Positions 32,877 to 41,848 of a stretch of DNA of 64,000 nucleotides are shown piece after piece (the first letter of the stretch is position 1; each line of letters begins with the position of its first letter). The stretch is from CAZAGA01 sp041912175 (GTDB taxonomy: Bacteria; Chloroflexota; Anaerolineae; Anaerolineales; UBA4823): positions 1 through 64,000 of the forward strand of contig JAYRNN010000015.1 of the NCBI GenBank assembly GCA_041912175.1, written 5' to 3'. Under the pieces are notes generated by a model, which worked only from the letters and a program-made list of their open reading frames with translations, had not been told where the DNA came from and did not search any database. Made by a program: the position numbers and the translations under genes.

Positions 32877-35546
32877 CTATCTTTTCACCAACGCCAGGTA
32901 GATGAAATTGTGGACTGAAATACCGGCCGGAACCATGAAGGTCTGTCCGCCGCCTTCCTGAATTTGCAGCGGGGCAAGCGTGGCGAGTGTGAAATGGGTC
33001 GCGACGCTGGTATTAACACTGACTGTGTAGCTGCCTGGCTCGGCGCCGCTGGCGTTCAAGAAGAAGAGGAAGCTGCCGGTCGGATTGACCGCCAGGGAGC
33101 TTGCGATCACCACGCCGTTGATGGTCAGGGTTCCGAGCGTGCTGGGTGGGAAGCTCCAGCCAGTGAGGGTGAAGAAGCTGCCTGGCTGGCCATCTGGATA
33201 ATTGATGGTCAGGGTAGGCAGGACGCTCTCAACCACGCTCACGGGCGTCAAACGCGGCGTGATTCTGCCGGCGCCCAATTGACCATACCGATCTGGCCCC
33301 CAGCATTTTGCCCGGCCTGCGCCGGCCAGCGCGCAAGTGTGATATCCACCTGTGATGGCCATTGTATTGCTGGCCAAACCGACTACATCCACTGCTGTGC
33401 TGCGATCTATCGTTGTGCCATCGCCCAACCAGCTGTTGTCGTTATTCCCCCAGCACTTGGCCGCGCCGCCTGCCGCCAGGGCGCAGGTGTGGGAGTGAGC
33501 GGTATAAATGTCAGTTACGCCGCTGGTCAGGCCGGCGACGTCCACCGGAGTGCTACTATCTGTTGTCGTCCCGTCGCCTAACTGGCCAGAATAGTTGTCT
33601 CCCCAGCATTTTGCTGCGCCGCCTGCAGCTAGGGCGCAGGTGTGAAATCCGCCGGCTGCGATGGCGGTCACGCCGCTGGCTAAACCAACCACATCCACTG
33701 GTGTGCTGTGCGGGGTCGTTGTGCCATCGCCTAATTGACCATCCGAATTTTCCCCCCAGCACTTAGCCGCCCCGCCTGCTGCCAAGCCACATGTGTGAGA
33801 TCGGCCAGCGTCGATGGCTGTCACGCCGCTGGACAGCCCAACCACATCTACCGGTGTGCTGCGCTGTTCGGTTGTACCATCACCCAACTGACCACTCCAG
33901 TTCCATCCCCAGCACTTGACCGCCCCACCTGCTGCCAGCGCGCAGGTGTAATCATAGCCTGCTGAAATGGCGGTTACGCCGCTGGATAGCCCGTACACGC
34001 CCACTGGTGTGCTGCTATCTGTTGTCGTGCTATTTCCTAACTGGCCGGACGCGTTCCGTCCCCAGCATTTGACCGCCCCTCCGGTGGTCAATGCGCAGGT
34101 ATGACCCCAGCCTGCACTGATAGCGGTCACGCCGCTGGACAGCCCGACCACATTCGCAGGCAAGCTGTGATTTGTCGTAGTGCCATCGCCCAATTGGCCG
34201 TAATTATTCCATCCCCAGCACTTGACGCCGCCGCTGACCAAGGCGCAGGTGTGATCACGGTTGGCGACGATTTCCGTTACGTTTCCGGGCAGACCAAACA
34301 CATCTGCCGGTATACTGCGCTCAATTAGCGCGCCATCGCCCAACTGTCCATACCCGTTATCTCCCCAGCATTTCGCTGCGCCGCCTGCTGTCAGCGCACA
34401 GGTGTGGTAGGAACCCGCAACCATCCCTGTCACGCCGCTGGATAGCCCAACTACACCCACCGGGATATTACGACTGGTTGCTGTGCCATCACCCAATTGA
34501 CCGTACCCGTTATTTCCCCAACACTTCGCAGCGCCGCCGGCGGCCAGCGCACAGGTATGATAATCGCCTAGTTCGATAGCCGTCACACCACTGGTCATCC
34601 CAACCACACTCACGGGTGTGCTGCTCTCTGTTGTCGTGCCATCGCCCAACTGGCCATAATAGTTATATCCCCAACATTTCGCCGCACCGCCTGCCGCCAG
34701 CGCACAAGTGTGGTGGAAACCTGCCGCGATCGCCGTGACGCCGCTGGACAGCCCAACCACGTTCACAGGCGATGTCTGCTGGTTTGTCGTTCCGTCGCCC
34801 AATTGGCCATGATTATTATCTCCCCAGCATTTGGCTGAACCGCCCGTCGCTATTGCACAGGTGTGAGCCCTACCGGCGGTGATCGTGGTGATACCACTGG
34901 CCAATCCGACCACATTAACCGGCGTGTTGTGCTCGGTCGTTGTGCCATCGCCCAATTGGCCATTACCATTCGCTCCCCAACACTTCGCTGCGCCGCCTGC
35001 AGCCAATGCACAAGTGTGGTAGAAACCTGCCGCGATCGCCGTGACGCCGCTGTCCAGCCCAACCACGTCTAGCGGTGTGCTGTTTACTTCAGAGTATCCG
35101 CCATTGCCCAACTGACCATTATCATTATTTCCCCAGCATTTCACCGCCCCACCTGCAGCTAGTGCACAGGTATGATCTCCATTTACGGTTATAGCGGTCA
35201 CACCGCTGGCTAGACCGACCACGCCTACCGGCGCGCTGCGCTGCGTTGTCGTGCCGTCGCCTAACTGACCATAGTAATTAAGCCCCCAGCACTTCACCCC
35301 GCCGCCGGTAGTCAGCCCACAGGTGTGAGATCGGCCAGCGGCGATGGCCGTAAAGCTGAGCGCTGTGGTGAAATCGGGCGCTTCGAGGGCGCCGGGTTGG
35401 GCGGGAAGCAGGTTCGGCTGGCTCAAGGGCTCGGGTAGGCCAGTTGCGGATGCGGTCGCCGGAATCGTACTCCAGCTTGCCAGGAGCAGCAAACAGCCGG
35501 CTAAACCAATTCGAGATACAATGCGAAGCCAAAGTTTGTGGTTCAT
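32877..35546 (-). CDS. Secreted RCC1-repeat protein (14 repeats)
   Basis: An 889-residue exported protein. The start at 35546 (MNHKLWLRIVSRIG) is supported by GGAGGG upstream and gives a clean signal peptide ending near ATASA. Fourteen RCC1-type repeats of about 50 residues follow, each with HTCAL, AKCWG and GQLGDGTT, from about residue 60 to 760; two seven-bladed propellers would fit. A short beta-sandwich-like C-terminal domain (PTLTINYPDGQPGSFFTLTG) ends with HNFIYLALVKR, resembling tails ending YLPLVxR on other Chloroflexota exported proteins. Each repeat has one Cys pair (HTC and KCWG), suggesting disulfides. Function unknown; surface binding is likely. It has its own promoter and leader. 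Confidence 0.9.
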   Translation of the reverse strand: MNHKLWLRIVSRIGLAGCLLLLASWSTIPATASATGLPEPLSQPNLLPAQPGALEAPDFTTALSFTAIAAGRSHTCGLTTGGGVKCWGLNYYGQLGDGTTTQRSAPVGVVGLASGVTAITVNGDHTCALAAGGAVKCWGNNDNGQLGNGGYSEVNSTPLDVVGLDSGVTAIAAGFYHTCALAAGGAAKCWGANGNGQLGDGTTTEHNTPVNVVGLASGITTITAGRAHTCAIATGGSAKCWGDNNHGQLGDGTTNQQTSPVNVVGLSSGVTAIAAGFHHTCALAAGGAAKCWGYNYYGQLGDGTTTESSTPVSVVGMTSGVTAIELGDYHTCALAAGGAAKCWGNNGYGQLGDGTATSRNIPVGVVGLSSGVTGMVAGSYHTCALTAGGAAKCWGDNGYGQLGDGALIERSIPADVFGLPGNVTEIVANRDHTCALVSGGVKCWGWNNYGQLGDGTTTNHSLPANVVGLSSGVTAISAGWGHTCALTTGGAVKCWGRNASGQLGNSTTTDSSTPVGVYGLSSGVTAISAGYDYTCALAAGGAVKCWGWNWSGQLGDGTTEQRSTPVDVVGLSSGVTAIDAGRSHTCGLAAGGAAKCWGENSDGQLGDGTTTPHSTPVDVVGLASGVTAIAAGGFHTCALAAGGAAKCWGDNYSGQLGDGTTTDSSTPVDVAGLTSGVTDIYTAHSHTCALAAGGAAKCWGNNDNSWLGDGTTIDRSTAVDVVGLASNTMAITGGYHTCALAGAGRAKCWGPDRYGQLGAGRITPRLTPVSVVESVLPTLTINYPDGQPGSFFTLTGWSFPPSTLGTLTINGVVIASSLAVNPTGSFLFFLNASGAEPGSYTVSVNTSVATHFTLATLAPLQIQEGGGQTFMVPAGISVHNFIYLALVKR

Positions 35547-35592
35547 CTTAGTCCCTCCATATGCTGAAACTGATTTTTTCCCCAACAAAAAA

Positions 35593-35622
35593 GCCGAAGG
35601 AATTGATTGGAGATCCTTCGGC
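35593..35622 (-). terminator. Leader terminator (possible attenuator) before the RCC1 gene
   Basis: On the minus strand arms GCCGAAGGA and TCCTTCGGC with a 12-base loop run directly into TTTTTTG. It lies between the promoter at 35681-35708 and the RCC1 start at 35546, about 50 bases into the leader, so transcription must pass it to reach the gene. No known riboswitch aptamer was recognised in the leader. Confidence 0.7.
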
Positions 35623-35680
35623 AGCGAAAATGGCGCGGTGGAGAGTGCCGCCGCTGCGATGAAATAGTTACGCTATAATG

Positions 35681-35708
35681 GTTATAGCAAAAACAAATGA
35701 TTTGTCAA
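35681..35708 (-). promoter_or_regulatory. Promoter of the RCC1 gene with overlapping palindrome
   Basis: On the minus strand: consensus -35 TTGACA (35703-35708), 16-base spacer, -10 TATAAC (35681-35686). The -10 lies in a perfect palindrome GCTATAA-TGG-TTATAGC (35671-35687), which could be an operator. Confidence 0.75.
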
Positions 35709-35787
35709 TTGGCAATTCTATCAACGTCCGCGCAAAAAGATGCATAAGTCCTTGCTGAAAACGCGGACCCCGTCAGGCTGAGAAACC

Positions 35788-36135
35788 ATGTACGAACACA
35801 AGTCTGAGCCGCTCTTACCCCGTCGTCAGTTTTTCTTACGCCTGCTTCGTCACGCCTGCTTCGCGCTAGGTCTGTTGATGGTCTCGCTCGGAATCGGTGT
35901 TTTGGGTTACCATTTTTTCGAGAAGCTATCAATCGTCGACTCATTGCTGAACGCATCCATGATCTTGGGGGGGATGGGTCCGGTGAACCTCTTGCAGACT
36001 GAGGGAGGCAAGTTATTCGCCTCTTTTTATGCGCTGTTCTCGGGCATTGTATTCCTGGTGGTGGTGGGAATCATCATCGCGCCTCTAGCACATCGCCTGC
36101 TGCATCGACTGCATTTGGAGGAAGGGAGCGATTAG
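35788..36135 (+). CDS. Small two-helix membrane protein resembling an ion-channel pore
   Basis: A 115-residue protein with hydrophobic segments at about residues 25-46 and 78-104, joined by a re-entrant-like stretch (SLLNASMILGGMGPVNLLQTEGGKLFASFYALFSG). The layout and the second helix resemble two-helix potassium channel modules. The selectivity-filter position reads GGMGP instead of T-x-G-Y/F-G-D, so potassium selectivity is unlikely. No ribosome-binding site is evident before the ATG. It is divergent from the RCC1 gene. Confidence 0.6.
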   Translation: MYEHKSEPLLPRRQFFLRLLRHACFALGLLMVSLGIGVLGYHFFEKLSIVDSLLNASMILGGMGPVNLLQTEGGKLFASFYALFSGIVFLVVVGIIIAPLAHRLLHRLHLEEGSD

Positions 36136-36253
36136 GCAATTGAGCAATCAGATCCTTGAGCGCTGTGACATATGATTGCCAAGACGCCCAACTGCCCCAT
36201 AACCAAGGAACTTTTCTGCATCGCGCGCCGTCTGGTCCAAGGAGGGTATTGCG

Positions 36254-37285
36254 ATGAAACACAAGAAATTTCTGGTATGCTTGTTCATTCTGGCCCTGCT
36301 GGCAGCCAACATCATTCCCGCCGCGGCTGCCCCGGATATAAAGGCTATCCGCATCCGTTTCCAGCCTGGCGCTACCTCGGCGGTCACCTCAGGGACGCTT
36401 GCCCCCCGCCAGACGCAGGAGTACGTGCTGCGCGCCATGGCGGGTCAGATTATGCAGGTAGTGGTCTGGCCGAATGCCGGCGCCAGGCTGGCGATCTGGG
36501 GGGCGGATGGTACGCAGCTCAAAGCTGACAGCGATGAGCTAGGCTGGCAGGGAACATTACCCAAAACGCAAGATTATCGCATCCAGGTGACCGCGCGTGG
36601 CCAAAATCTGGCCTACTGCTTGCGGACGACCGTTTACGGGCGCATCCAATTTGAGCGCGGGGCGACAACTGCCGGGGTCTCCAGCCCTACAAGTCGCTGC
36701 ACGCCGCAAGCGGTTGAGGTGGTAGGCGGTTATGCACTACGCGCCCTAGCCGGCCAGACAATGCGCGTGGAGATCGACTCGCCCAACCATAACACCTATT
36801 TAACGGTTACTGGGGCGGATGGGAAAGCGTTGAAGTATTACGATGATTGGAACACAGCCTGGGAGGGTGTTCTGCCTGGGACGCAGGATTACTACCTGCT
36901 GCCGGTGTCGGTTGGCAAGGATGCCCGCTTTACGATCAAAATATCGATCAGCCCCATAAACCAACCGGTTGCCACGCGCATTCGTTTCGCGCTGGGCGCT
37001 GAATCCGCGACCGTAGATGGACGTCTCGAGCCAGGAGGCCAGGCCAGTTATGTGCTGTGGGCGGGGCGCGGCCAGCGCATGGAATTGAATATCCGGCCAA
37101 CCTCAAGCAATACGTCGGTGAAGATCAGTATGAAGGTGATCGCGCCCAATGGGCAGACTTGGGGCTTCGATTCGTGCGGTGCGATTAATCCACTGCCCAT
37201 ATCTGGCGATTACACCATCACATTAACACAGCGATCGGCAGCCAGCGCACGCTACACCCTGGAGGTGCGAATTCCGGCCAAATAG
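36254..37285 (+). CDS. Secreted protein with three PPC-like beta-sandwich repeats
   Basis: A 343-residue exported protein. The signal peptide MKHKKFLVCLFILALLAANI ends near PAAAAP. Three modules of about 100 residues follow, each with an IRFxxGxxSA opening, a stretch like YVLRAMAGQIMQV or YVLWAGRGQRMEL, then GDYTITL or TQDYRIQV. This is the pattern of bacterial pre-peptidase C-terminal (PPC) domains. The repeats start near residues 30, 128 and 238. PPC domains usually accompany secreted proteases, but here they stand alone. A strong RBS (AAGGAGGG) precedes the start. Confidence 0.8.
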   Translation: MKHKKFLVCLFILALLAANIIPAAAAPDIKAIRIRFQPGATSAVTSGTLAPRQTQEYVLRAMAGQIMQVVVWPNAGARLAIWGADGTQLKADSDELGWQGTLPKTQDYRIQVTARGQNLAYCLRTTVYGRIQFERGATTAGVSSPTSRCTPQAVEVVGGYALRALAGQTMRVEIDSPNHNTYLTVTGADGKALKYYDDWNTAWEGVLPGTQDYYLLPVSVGKDARFTIKISISPINQPVATRIRFALGAESATVDGRLEPGGQASYVLWAGRGQRMELNIRPTSSNTSVKISMKVIAPNGQTWGFDSCGAINPLPISGDYTITLTQRSAASARYTLEVRIPAK

Positions 37286-37345
37286 GACCTGGCTTTCTTC
37301 CCCTTATTTCTCAGTATTCTCACAGCCTTTTCTTGGTTTTCTCAC

Positions 37346-37600
37346 ATGTCAGCTCCCGGCGGCGAGGGCGGCCCGCCCCCGGGTGTGCAAGCTGGCAGCG
37401 GGCAAACCGCTGCCGGTGGGCAGGCCATTCAGTTAAGGGAACGCCCTGCGGGCGGCGATGAACATGGCGCTTCTCTAGGGCGTGGTTTATTCGGGGTGCT
37501 GGTCATGCTGGTCAAGATAAGCGGGATCACTTTGCTTATCCTGCTTGTCCAGAAAGGCTTCGGCCTGCTGATGCGTAAGCCGGTATCCCGGCCAGCATAA
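37346..37600 (+). CDS. Small protein with Gly-rich N-terminus and one membrane helix
   Basis: An 84-residue frame: Gly/Pro/Gln-rich and soluble in residues 1-45, then one hydrophobic helix (about 49-74, GVLVMLVKISGITLLILLVQ). It lies 60 bases after the PPC-repeat protein on the same strand. No ribosome-binding site is clear, so it may depend on the upstream gene. No family recognised. Confidence 0.45.
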   Translation: MSAPGGEGGPPPGVQAGSGQTAAGGQAIQLRERPAGGDEHGASLGRGLFGVLVMLVKISGITLLILLVQKGFGLLMRKPVSRPA

Positions 37601-37623
37601 CTGTCCAATTAAACAGAAATGCT

Positions 37624-39786
37624 TCAGGAGCCGAAACGGTCGTAGAACATGCGCTCCGTTAATACCAGCCAGATGTTGGAAAAAAGGATCAGCGCCATCA
37701 CAAACAAGCCGGCGTCACGCAGCCGGCGTAGGTCTTTGGCCGATTGGCCTTCGACCAGGTTCTTTAGCGCAACAAATATCGAGAACATAAGCGGAATATA
37801 GAGAGTGTACGTAAAGCGTCTTTCGGGGGAAATTGGCGAATACCAGACGAAGACCGCCAGGTAGGCTGCGAAATACAACAGGCTGAAACCGACCAGGTAA
37901 GCATGCTTCCGGGCTGTTGTCCGGCTGTTTTTAAGGTCGGACAGGACGATGACCGCCAGGATGGTTAAAAAGCTCAGGTGGAAGCTGGTCACACTGAACG
38001 GATCCAGGATATTGCGCGCCTGTTCCCCAAGGCCAAAACGCAACCGCTCCAGTACTTGAGAGGGCGTGTGGGTGCTGAAATAATGCACCAATCCCGGTCG
38101 CTCGTCTGCGGGTAAGTCCGTGGGCCAGGCCTCTGTAAAATGGTAGCGCTCTTCGGCGTCTAAGGCCTGGTTGAGATCGTCATACCAGACATAGACGCTC
38201 AGGTTGACATTGTAAAGGTAACTGCCAAAGCGAAGTTTCATGGCGCGGCTATAAGGGAAAATGACAGCCCCGAAGCACAGCATCAGCAAAAGCAAATATC
38301 CCAATCGGCGAAACGTCTCCTGTCGTGCAGACGCTCTCCCGGTCCGCGATTTGTAAGCGCTCCAAATGCTGACGCCATCTTTTAATAAGTACACGGCTGA
38401 AAATACTGCCAGCCCAAGCAAAATCGAGGCTTTTGTCAGGTGCCCAAGACCCAACACCACCCCGGCGGCTGCCGCCAGAGCCCAGCCTGGGCGAATTAAC
38501 ATCTGCAGCATCAATAAGAATCCGATGAATGCCAGGAAGTAAAACAAGATTTCTGCTTGCAGGTAGGGGGATTTGAAAATGTAGAGTGAAAAGGCTACGA
38601 TCAGCGCCAATAGCAACCCCTGGGCGGCTCCCAGGTATCGGCGAAATACCCACCCCAGGATAAAAAGCAGCAACAGCGATAGGATGATATTGACTTGCTG
38701 CCCCCTCCAGAACAGTTGTGCGTCGTTCATGTTCGAACGATAAAAGAGCGCCTGGAAATATGGATAAAGCGGCATGCGGTTGTGATCGCCGGTGGTGGTG
38801 AAGTGTGAGGCGCGCACTTCTTTGATGAATTTCAAATACTCACCCTGGTCGGTAAACGTAGGCTGGTAGTTCAATATCCGGGCGTGTGTCGTCGCGGCTT
38901 GCCAGTAAAGAACAGCCAGTACGCCTACTCCCAGGATTGCCGTAACCCAAAGGACGCGCCGCACGAGCTTTTGGCGGGCCGGGCTTGAACGATCCCAAAA
39001 CAAGAAGCTCAGCAGGGTAATAGATGCAAGCAGGAGAATGATCAAAGGGGCAAACGTGGCCAGCCAGGGCAGGCTTGGCCAATATTTGTTGGGTAACACC
39101 GCCCACTGTAGCAGGAATAGCACCCAGACCAGCGCTAACAGCCAGTTCCAGACGGCGCGCTCAGCTCGCGCCTGGTTGGCCAGATAGCGGAAATAGCACA
39201 GCGCCGAGATCCCTGTGGCCAGCAGGACCATGTGGGCCAGGGTGGGTTGGCGGTGGTAGGGGTGGGTCAGGCCAGCGAGCAAGACCGTCTGCATAAACCA
39301 GCCAACCGCCATGACGCCGACGGCCAGGGCGATAGCTGCCAGCCACTTTGGGCGTTCTCGCCGTAGGCTGCCCAGGCTTAACACCAGCCAGGCAGTTGCC
39401 ATGCTAAACAGGGCGAAAGGAAACAGGCGCAGCAGGATCTGCTTCAGTTGGTTGTCGCCGGTAAAAATGAGCAGGGCGCAGAAATACTGCCCGAATAAAA
39501 GCACCAGGGAAGCCAAGGCGCAGACGGCAGCGCGCAGCCAGGCAGACTGGAAGCGCTGTCCCAAGGCCTGGTCGAGACGCGTGGCCGTTGCAGAATGCCG
39601 GCGTAGATAAAAGGATGAAAAAGACAGCAGAATCCCAACGAACAACAAGGAAGCCGCCATCAGCAGACGCGTCGTTGTAAAACCAAAAAGGCGTGCGTTG
39701 CTCGCCTCGCGCGGCAGCAGGAGCAGGATTGCCAGGCATGCCCAGGCGGCGATGGCGGCGTAATGCACGGCTTTGGTGATGTTCAT
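37624..39786 (-). CDS. Polytopic membrane glycosyltransferase-like protein (GT39/ArnT-type)
   Basis: A 720-residue protein with about 14 hydrophobic segments. The region GDHNRMPLYPYFQALFYR in the middle resembles the first loop of dolichyl- or undecaprenyl-phosphate-sugar glycosyltransferases (PMT/ArnT/GT39 fold), where an acidic residue and an aromatic-rich patch contact the lipid sugar. LTKASILLGLAVF, later, matches the helix usually marked GLAxLTK in this fold. The N-terminal 270 residues form extra helices. The acceptor is unknown; protein or surface-glycan modification is likely. It is divergent from the M1 peptidase gene. Confidence 0.75.
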   Translation of the reverse strand: MNITKAVHYAAIAAWACLAILLLLPREASNARLFGFTTTRLLMAASLLFVGILLSFSSFYLRRHSATATRLDQALGQRFQSAWLRAAVCALASLVLLFGQYFCALLIFTGDNQLKQILLRLFPFALFSMATAWLVLSLGSLRRERPKWLAAIALAVGVMAVGWFMQTVLLAGLTHPYHRQPTLAHMVLLATGISALCYFRYLANQARAERAVWNWLLALVWVLFLLQWAVLPNKYWPSLPWLATFAPLIILLLASITLLSFLFWDRSSPARQKLVRRVLWVTAILGVGVLAVLYWQAATTHARILNYQPTFTDQGEYLKFIKEVRASHFTTTGDHNRMPLYPYFQALFYRSNMNDAQLFWRGQQVNIILSLLLLFILGWVFRRYLGAAQGLLLALIVAFSLYIFKSPYLQAEILFYFLAFIGFLLMLQMLIRPGWALAAAAGVVLGLGHLTKASILLGLAVFSAVYLLKDGVSIWSAYKSRTGRASARQETFRRLGYLLLLMLCFGAVIFPYSRAMKLRFGSYLYNVNLSVYVWYDDLNQALDAEERYHFTEAWPTDLPADERPGLVHYFSTHTPSQVLERLRFGLGEQARNILDPFSVTSFHLSFLTILAVIVLSDLKNSRTTARKHAYLVGFSLLYFAAYLAVFVWYSPISPERRFTYTLYIPLMFSIFVALKNLVEGQSAKDLRRLRDAGLFVMALILFSNIWLVLTERMFYDRFGS

Positions 39787-39818
39787 CTTGGGTTGGATTA
39801 TAATCCAGGCTGAATAAT

Positions 39819-41717
39819 ATGAGTTCCATACGAAAATCCGTGTTATTTTGCCTGCTTTTTGTCACGGCTTGCACCGTCTCGGTCCGGCCGATGGTAAGCC
39901 CTGGCCCAACACCATCACCATCTCGCGCCGGGCAAGTTTCCACCCCTGTGGCGCCCGTTACGCTGCCCAAGCCGACCTCCACGAGCCTGGCCGCGGTCAC
40001 ACCAACAGCCTCAACCCTGGCGCCAGGCGCCCCTCCGGCGCTGTCTCCTACCCCGGGCGGAAAGCTTGACGGCCCGCTATCGACCAAACCGGCCCTGGGG
40101 GCGGCCGGCAAAGCCTCGATCGGCGACCCCTATTTCCCAGAACTGGGCAACACCGGTTACGATGTACAGCGATATCACCTGGTTTTCGATATAAACCCGG
40201 AGATGGCTACACTGGCCGCGACGGCGGAGATTTCTGCCACGGCAACCCTGGAGAACCTCAACCAACTCAGCCTGGATTTCAAAGGGTACCAGATCGAAGA
40301 CGTCAAAGTGGATGGCGAGAGCGTGGCTTACGCCCGTACGCCGGACGAAGATCCGAACAAACTCGTCATCGACCTGCCGCGCAGTTATGGCTTGGGCGAG
40401 GCGCTTAATATCCAGGTGAATTATTCCGGACCATTGACCCTTCAATATACCCCGATTTTCTCCGATATCGAGCTTGGCCTGGCCCAAGCGCCAGACGGAA
40501 ATATCTTTGCCTTCTCCGAGCCCGATGGGGCGCGTGCCTGGTTTCCAAGTAACGATCATCCGCTGGACAAAGCCGCTTTTACGATGGAAATATCCGTTCC
40601 GCAGGGTTACACAGCGGTCTCCAATGGCGAGCTTGTCGAGACGCGCAAGAATCAAAGCTCCCAGGCAAGCGGCGATCGAGTTACCTATATCTGGTCCGAA
40701 GATGACCCGATGGCGCCCTATTTACTGACCCTGGCGGTTGGTGAATATGAGCGGATAGATGCTCCGCCAATTGACGAGGTTGAAATTCGGCATTATATCT
40801 ATCCGGGTGATGCTACAGCGCGCCGCAGCGTTGATTTGACTGCGGATATCTTGCAGTTTTATTCCGACCTGATCGCTCCCTATCCCTTCGATGAATTCGG
40901 TTTTGTCGAAGTGAGCGCGCCTGACCTGGCGATGGAAACCCAAACCATGATCATGGTTGACCAGGAGATGTTCGAGGAGGATGCGGGCGCTGTGCTGGCG
41001 CATGAAGCCGCCCACCAGTGGTTTGGCGATAGCGTCAGCCCGGCGACTTGGGGCGATATCTGGCTGAACGAGGGTTTTGCCACCTATCTTGAGAACTTAT
41101 GGCTGGCTCACCGAGGCGAAGACCTGGGTCAGATGATGGCCGAGCTTGAATCGGCTATCCTACGCAACGAAAGCCGTGAACCCGAAGCGCTTACTCAGCC
41201 CAATCAGTATCACATGTTTGGTGTAAACACCTATTTGAAGGGCGCATGGGTGCTGCACATGTTGCGCCAGAATTTGGGCGATGAGGTCTTCTTTGAGATT
41301 TTACGTGAATATTACCAGCGTTTCGCGGGCGGAAATGCGCGCACGGTAGATTTCCAGGCCGTCGCTGAAGAAGTCAGCGGCAAAGATCTGGCTGACTTCT
41401 TTTACCAGTGGACAGAGACACCCGGCAACCCCAGCCTGGCGCTGACCTGGTCTAGCCAGGCTAGTGGAAATGGCAACCGGGTTAGCCTGCAAGTTTGCCA
41501 ACGCCAGACGACGGGCCCGATCGTGGCACCGCTGGACATCCGCCTCGAAGCGCCTGGCGGCATGTCCAATCTGACTACGCTCACCCTGGATGAGCGCCAG
41601 GAAAGTTTACAGATACAATTGCCCTTCGCGCCGACAGAACTGGTCGCTGACCCAAACCAGACCCTGCTGGCCGGCATCCAGGTACAAAAAGTCGATACGA
41701 TCGAGCCCTGCGAATAA
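39819..41717 (+). CDS. M1-family metallopeptidase lipoprotein
   Basis: A 632-residue gluzincin aminopeptidase. The signal peptide ends at lipobox VTAC (Cys18) and is followed by a Ser/Thr/Pro linker to about residue 90. The substrate-recognition loop GAMEN is replaced by DLAMETQT (residues 369-376). The zinc site HEAAH is at 395-399 with the distal Glu at 418 (WLNEGFATYLENLW), the HExxH-x18-E arrangement of M1. The C-terminal beta domain is short and there is no ERAP-type armadillo domain. It probably trims peptides outside the cell. Confidence 0.92.
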   Translation: MSSIRKSVLFCLLFVTACTVSVRPMVSPGPTPSPSRAGQVSTPVAPVTLPKPTSTSLAAVTPTASTLAPGAPPALSPTPGGKLDGPLSTKPALGAAGKASIGDPYFPELGNTGYDVQRYHLVFDINPEMATLAATAEISATATLENLNQLSLDFKGYQIEDVKVDGESVAYARTPDEDPNKLVIDLPRSYGLGEALNIQVNYSGPLTLQYTPIFSDIELGLAQAPDGNIFAFSEPDGARAWFPSNDHPLDKAAFTMEISVPQGYTAVSNGELVETRKNQSSQASGDRVTYIWSEDDPMAPYLLTLAVGEYERIDAPPIDEVEIRHYIYPGDATARRSVDLTADILQFYSDLIAPYPFDEFGFVEVSAPDLAMETQTMIMVDQEMFEEDAGAVLAHEAAHQWFGDSVSPATWGDIWLNEGFATYLENLWLAHRGEDLGQMMAELESAILRNESREPEALTQPNQYHMFGVNTYLKGAWVLHMLRQNLGDEVFFEILREYYQRFAGGNARTVDFQAVAEEVSGKDLADFFYQWTETPGNPSLALTWSSQASGNGNRVSLQVCQRQTTGPIVAPLDIRLEAPGGMSNLTTLTLDERQESLQIQLPFAPTELVADPNQTLLAGIQVQKVDTIEPCE

Positions 41718-41848
41718 AGGCCCCGCGCTTCTGGCGCATGGCCTTCTCAAGAAAAGAGTATCCACCGTTTGGTCTTCACAATCTTATACGTGCCGTGATA
41801 TCGGTATATTTCTTGCACGGATTAAGGTTGCCAAAGGAGCAATGTACT

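Noticed and set aside
32877..35546. Tandem DNA repeats of about 150 bases as a CRISPR or satellite array
   Set aside because: The periodicity comes from 14 translated RCC1 repeats in one open frame and the units diverge in sequence.
35593..35680. Possible cyclic-di-GMP or other known riboswitch in the RCC1 leader
   Set aside because: The leader is only about 50 bases before the terminator and lacks the conserved GEMM or other aptamer sequences. Only the terminator hairpin is supported.
36172..36528. 118-codon frame overlapping the PPC-repeat gene
   Set aside because: It overlaps the signal peptide gene, which has a strong ribosome-binding site, and its sequence resembles no protein family.
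39404..40111. Long minus-strand open frame overlapping two divergent genes
   Set aside because: It is antisense to the well-supported GT39-like and M1 peptidase genes and encodes Pro/Ala/Gly-rich shadow sequence.
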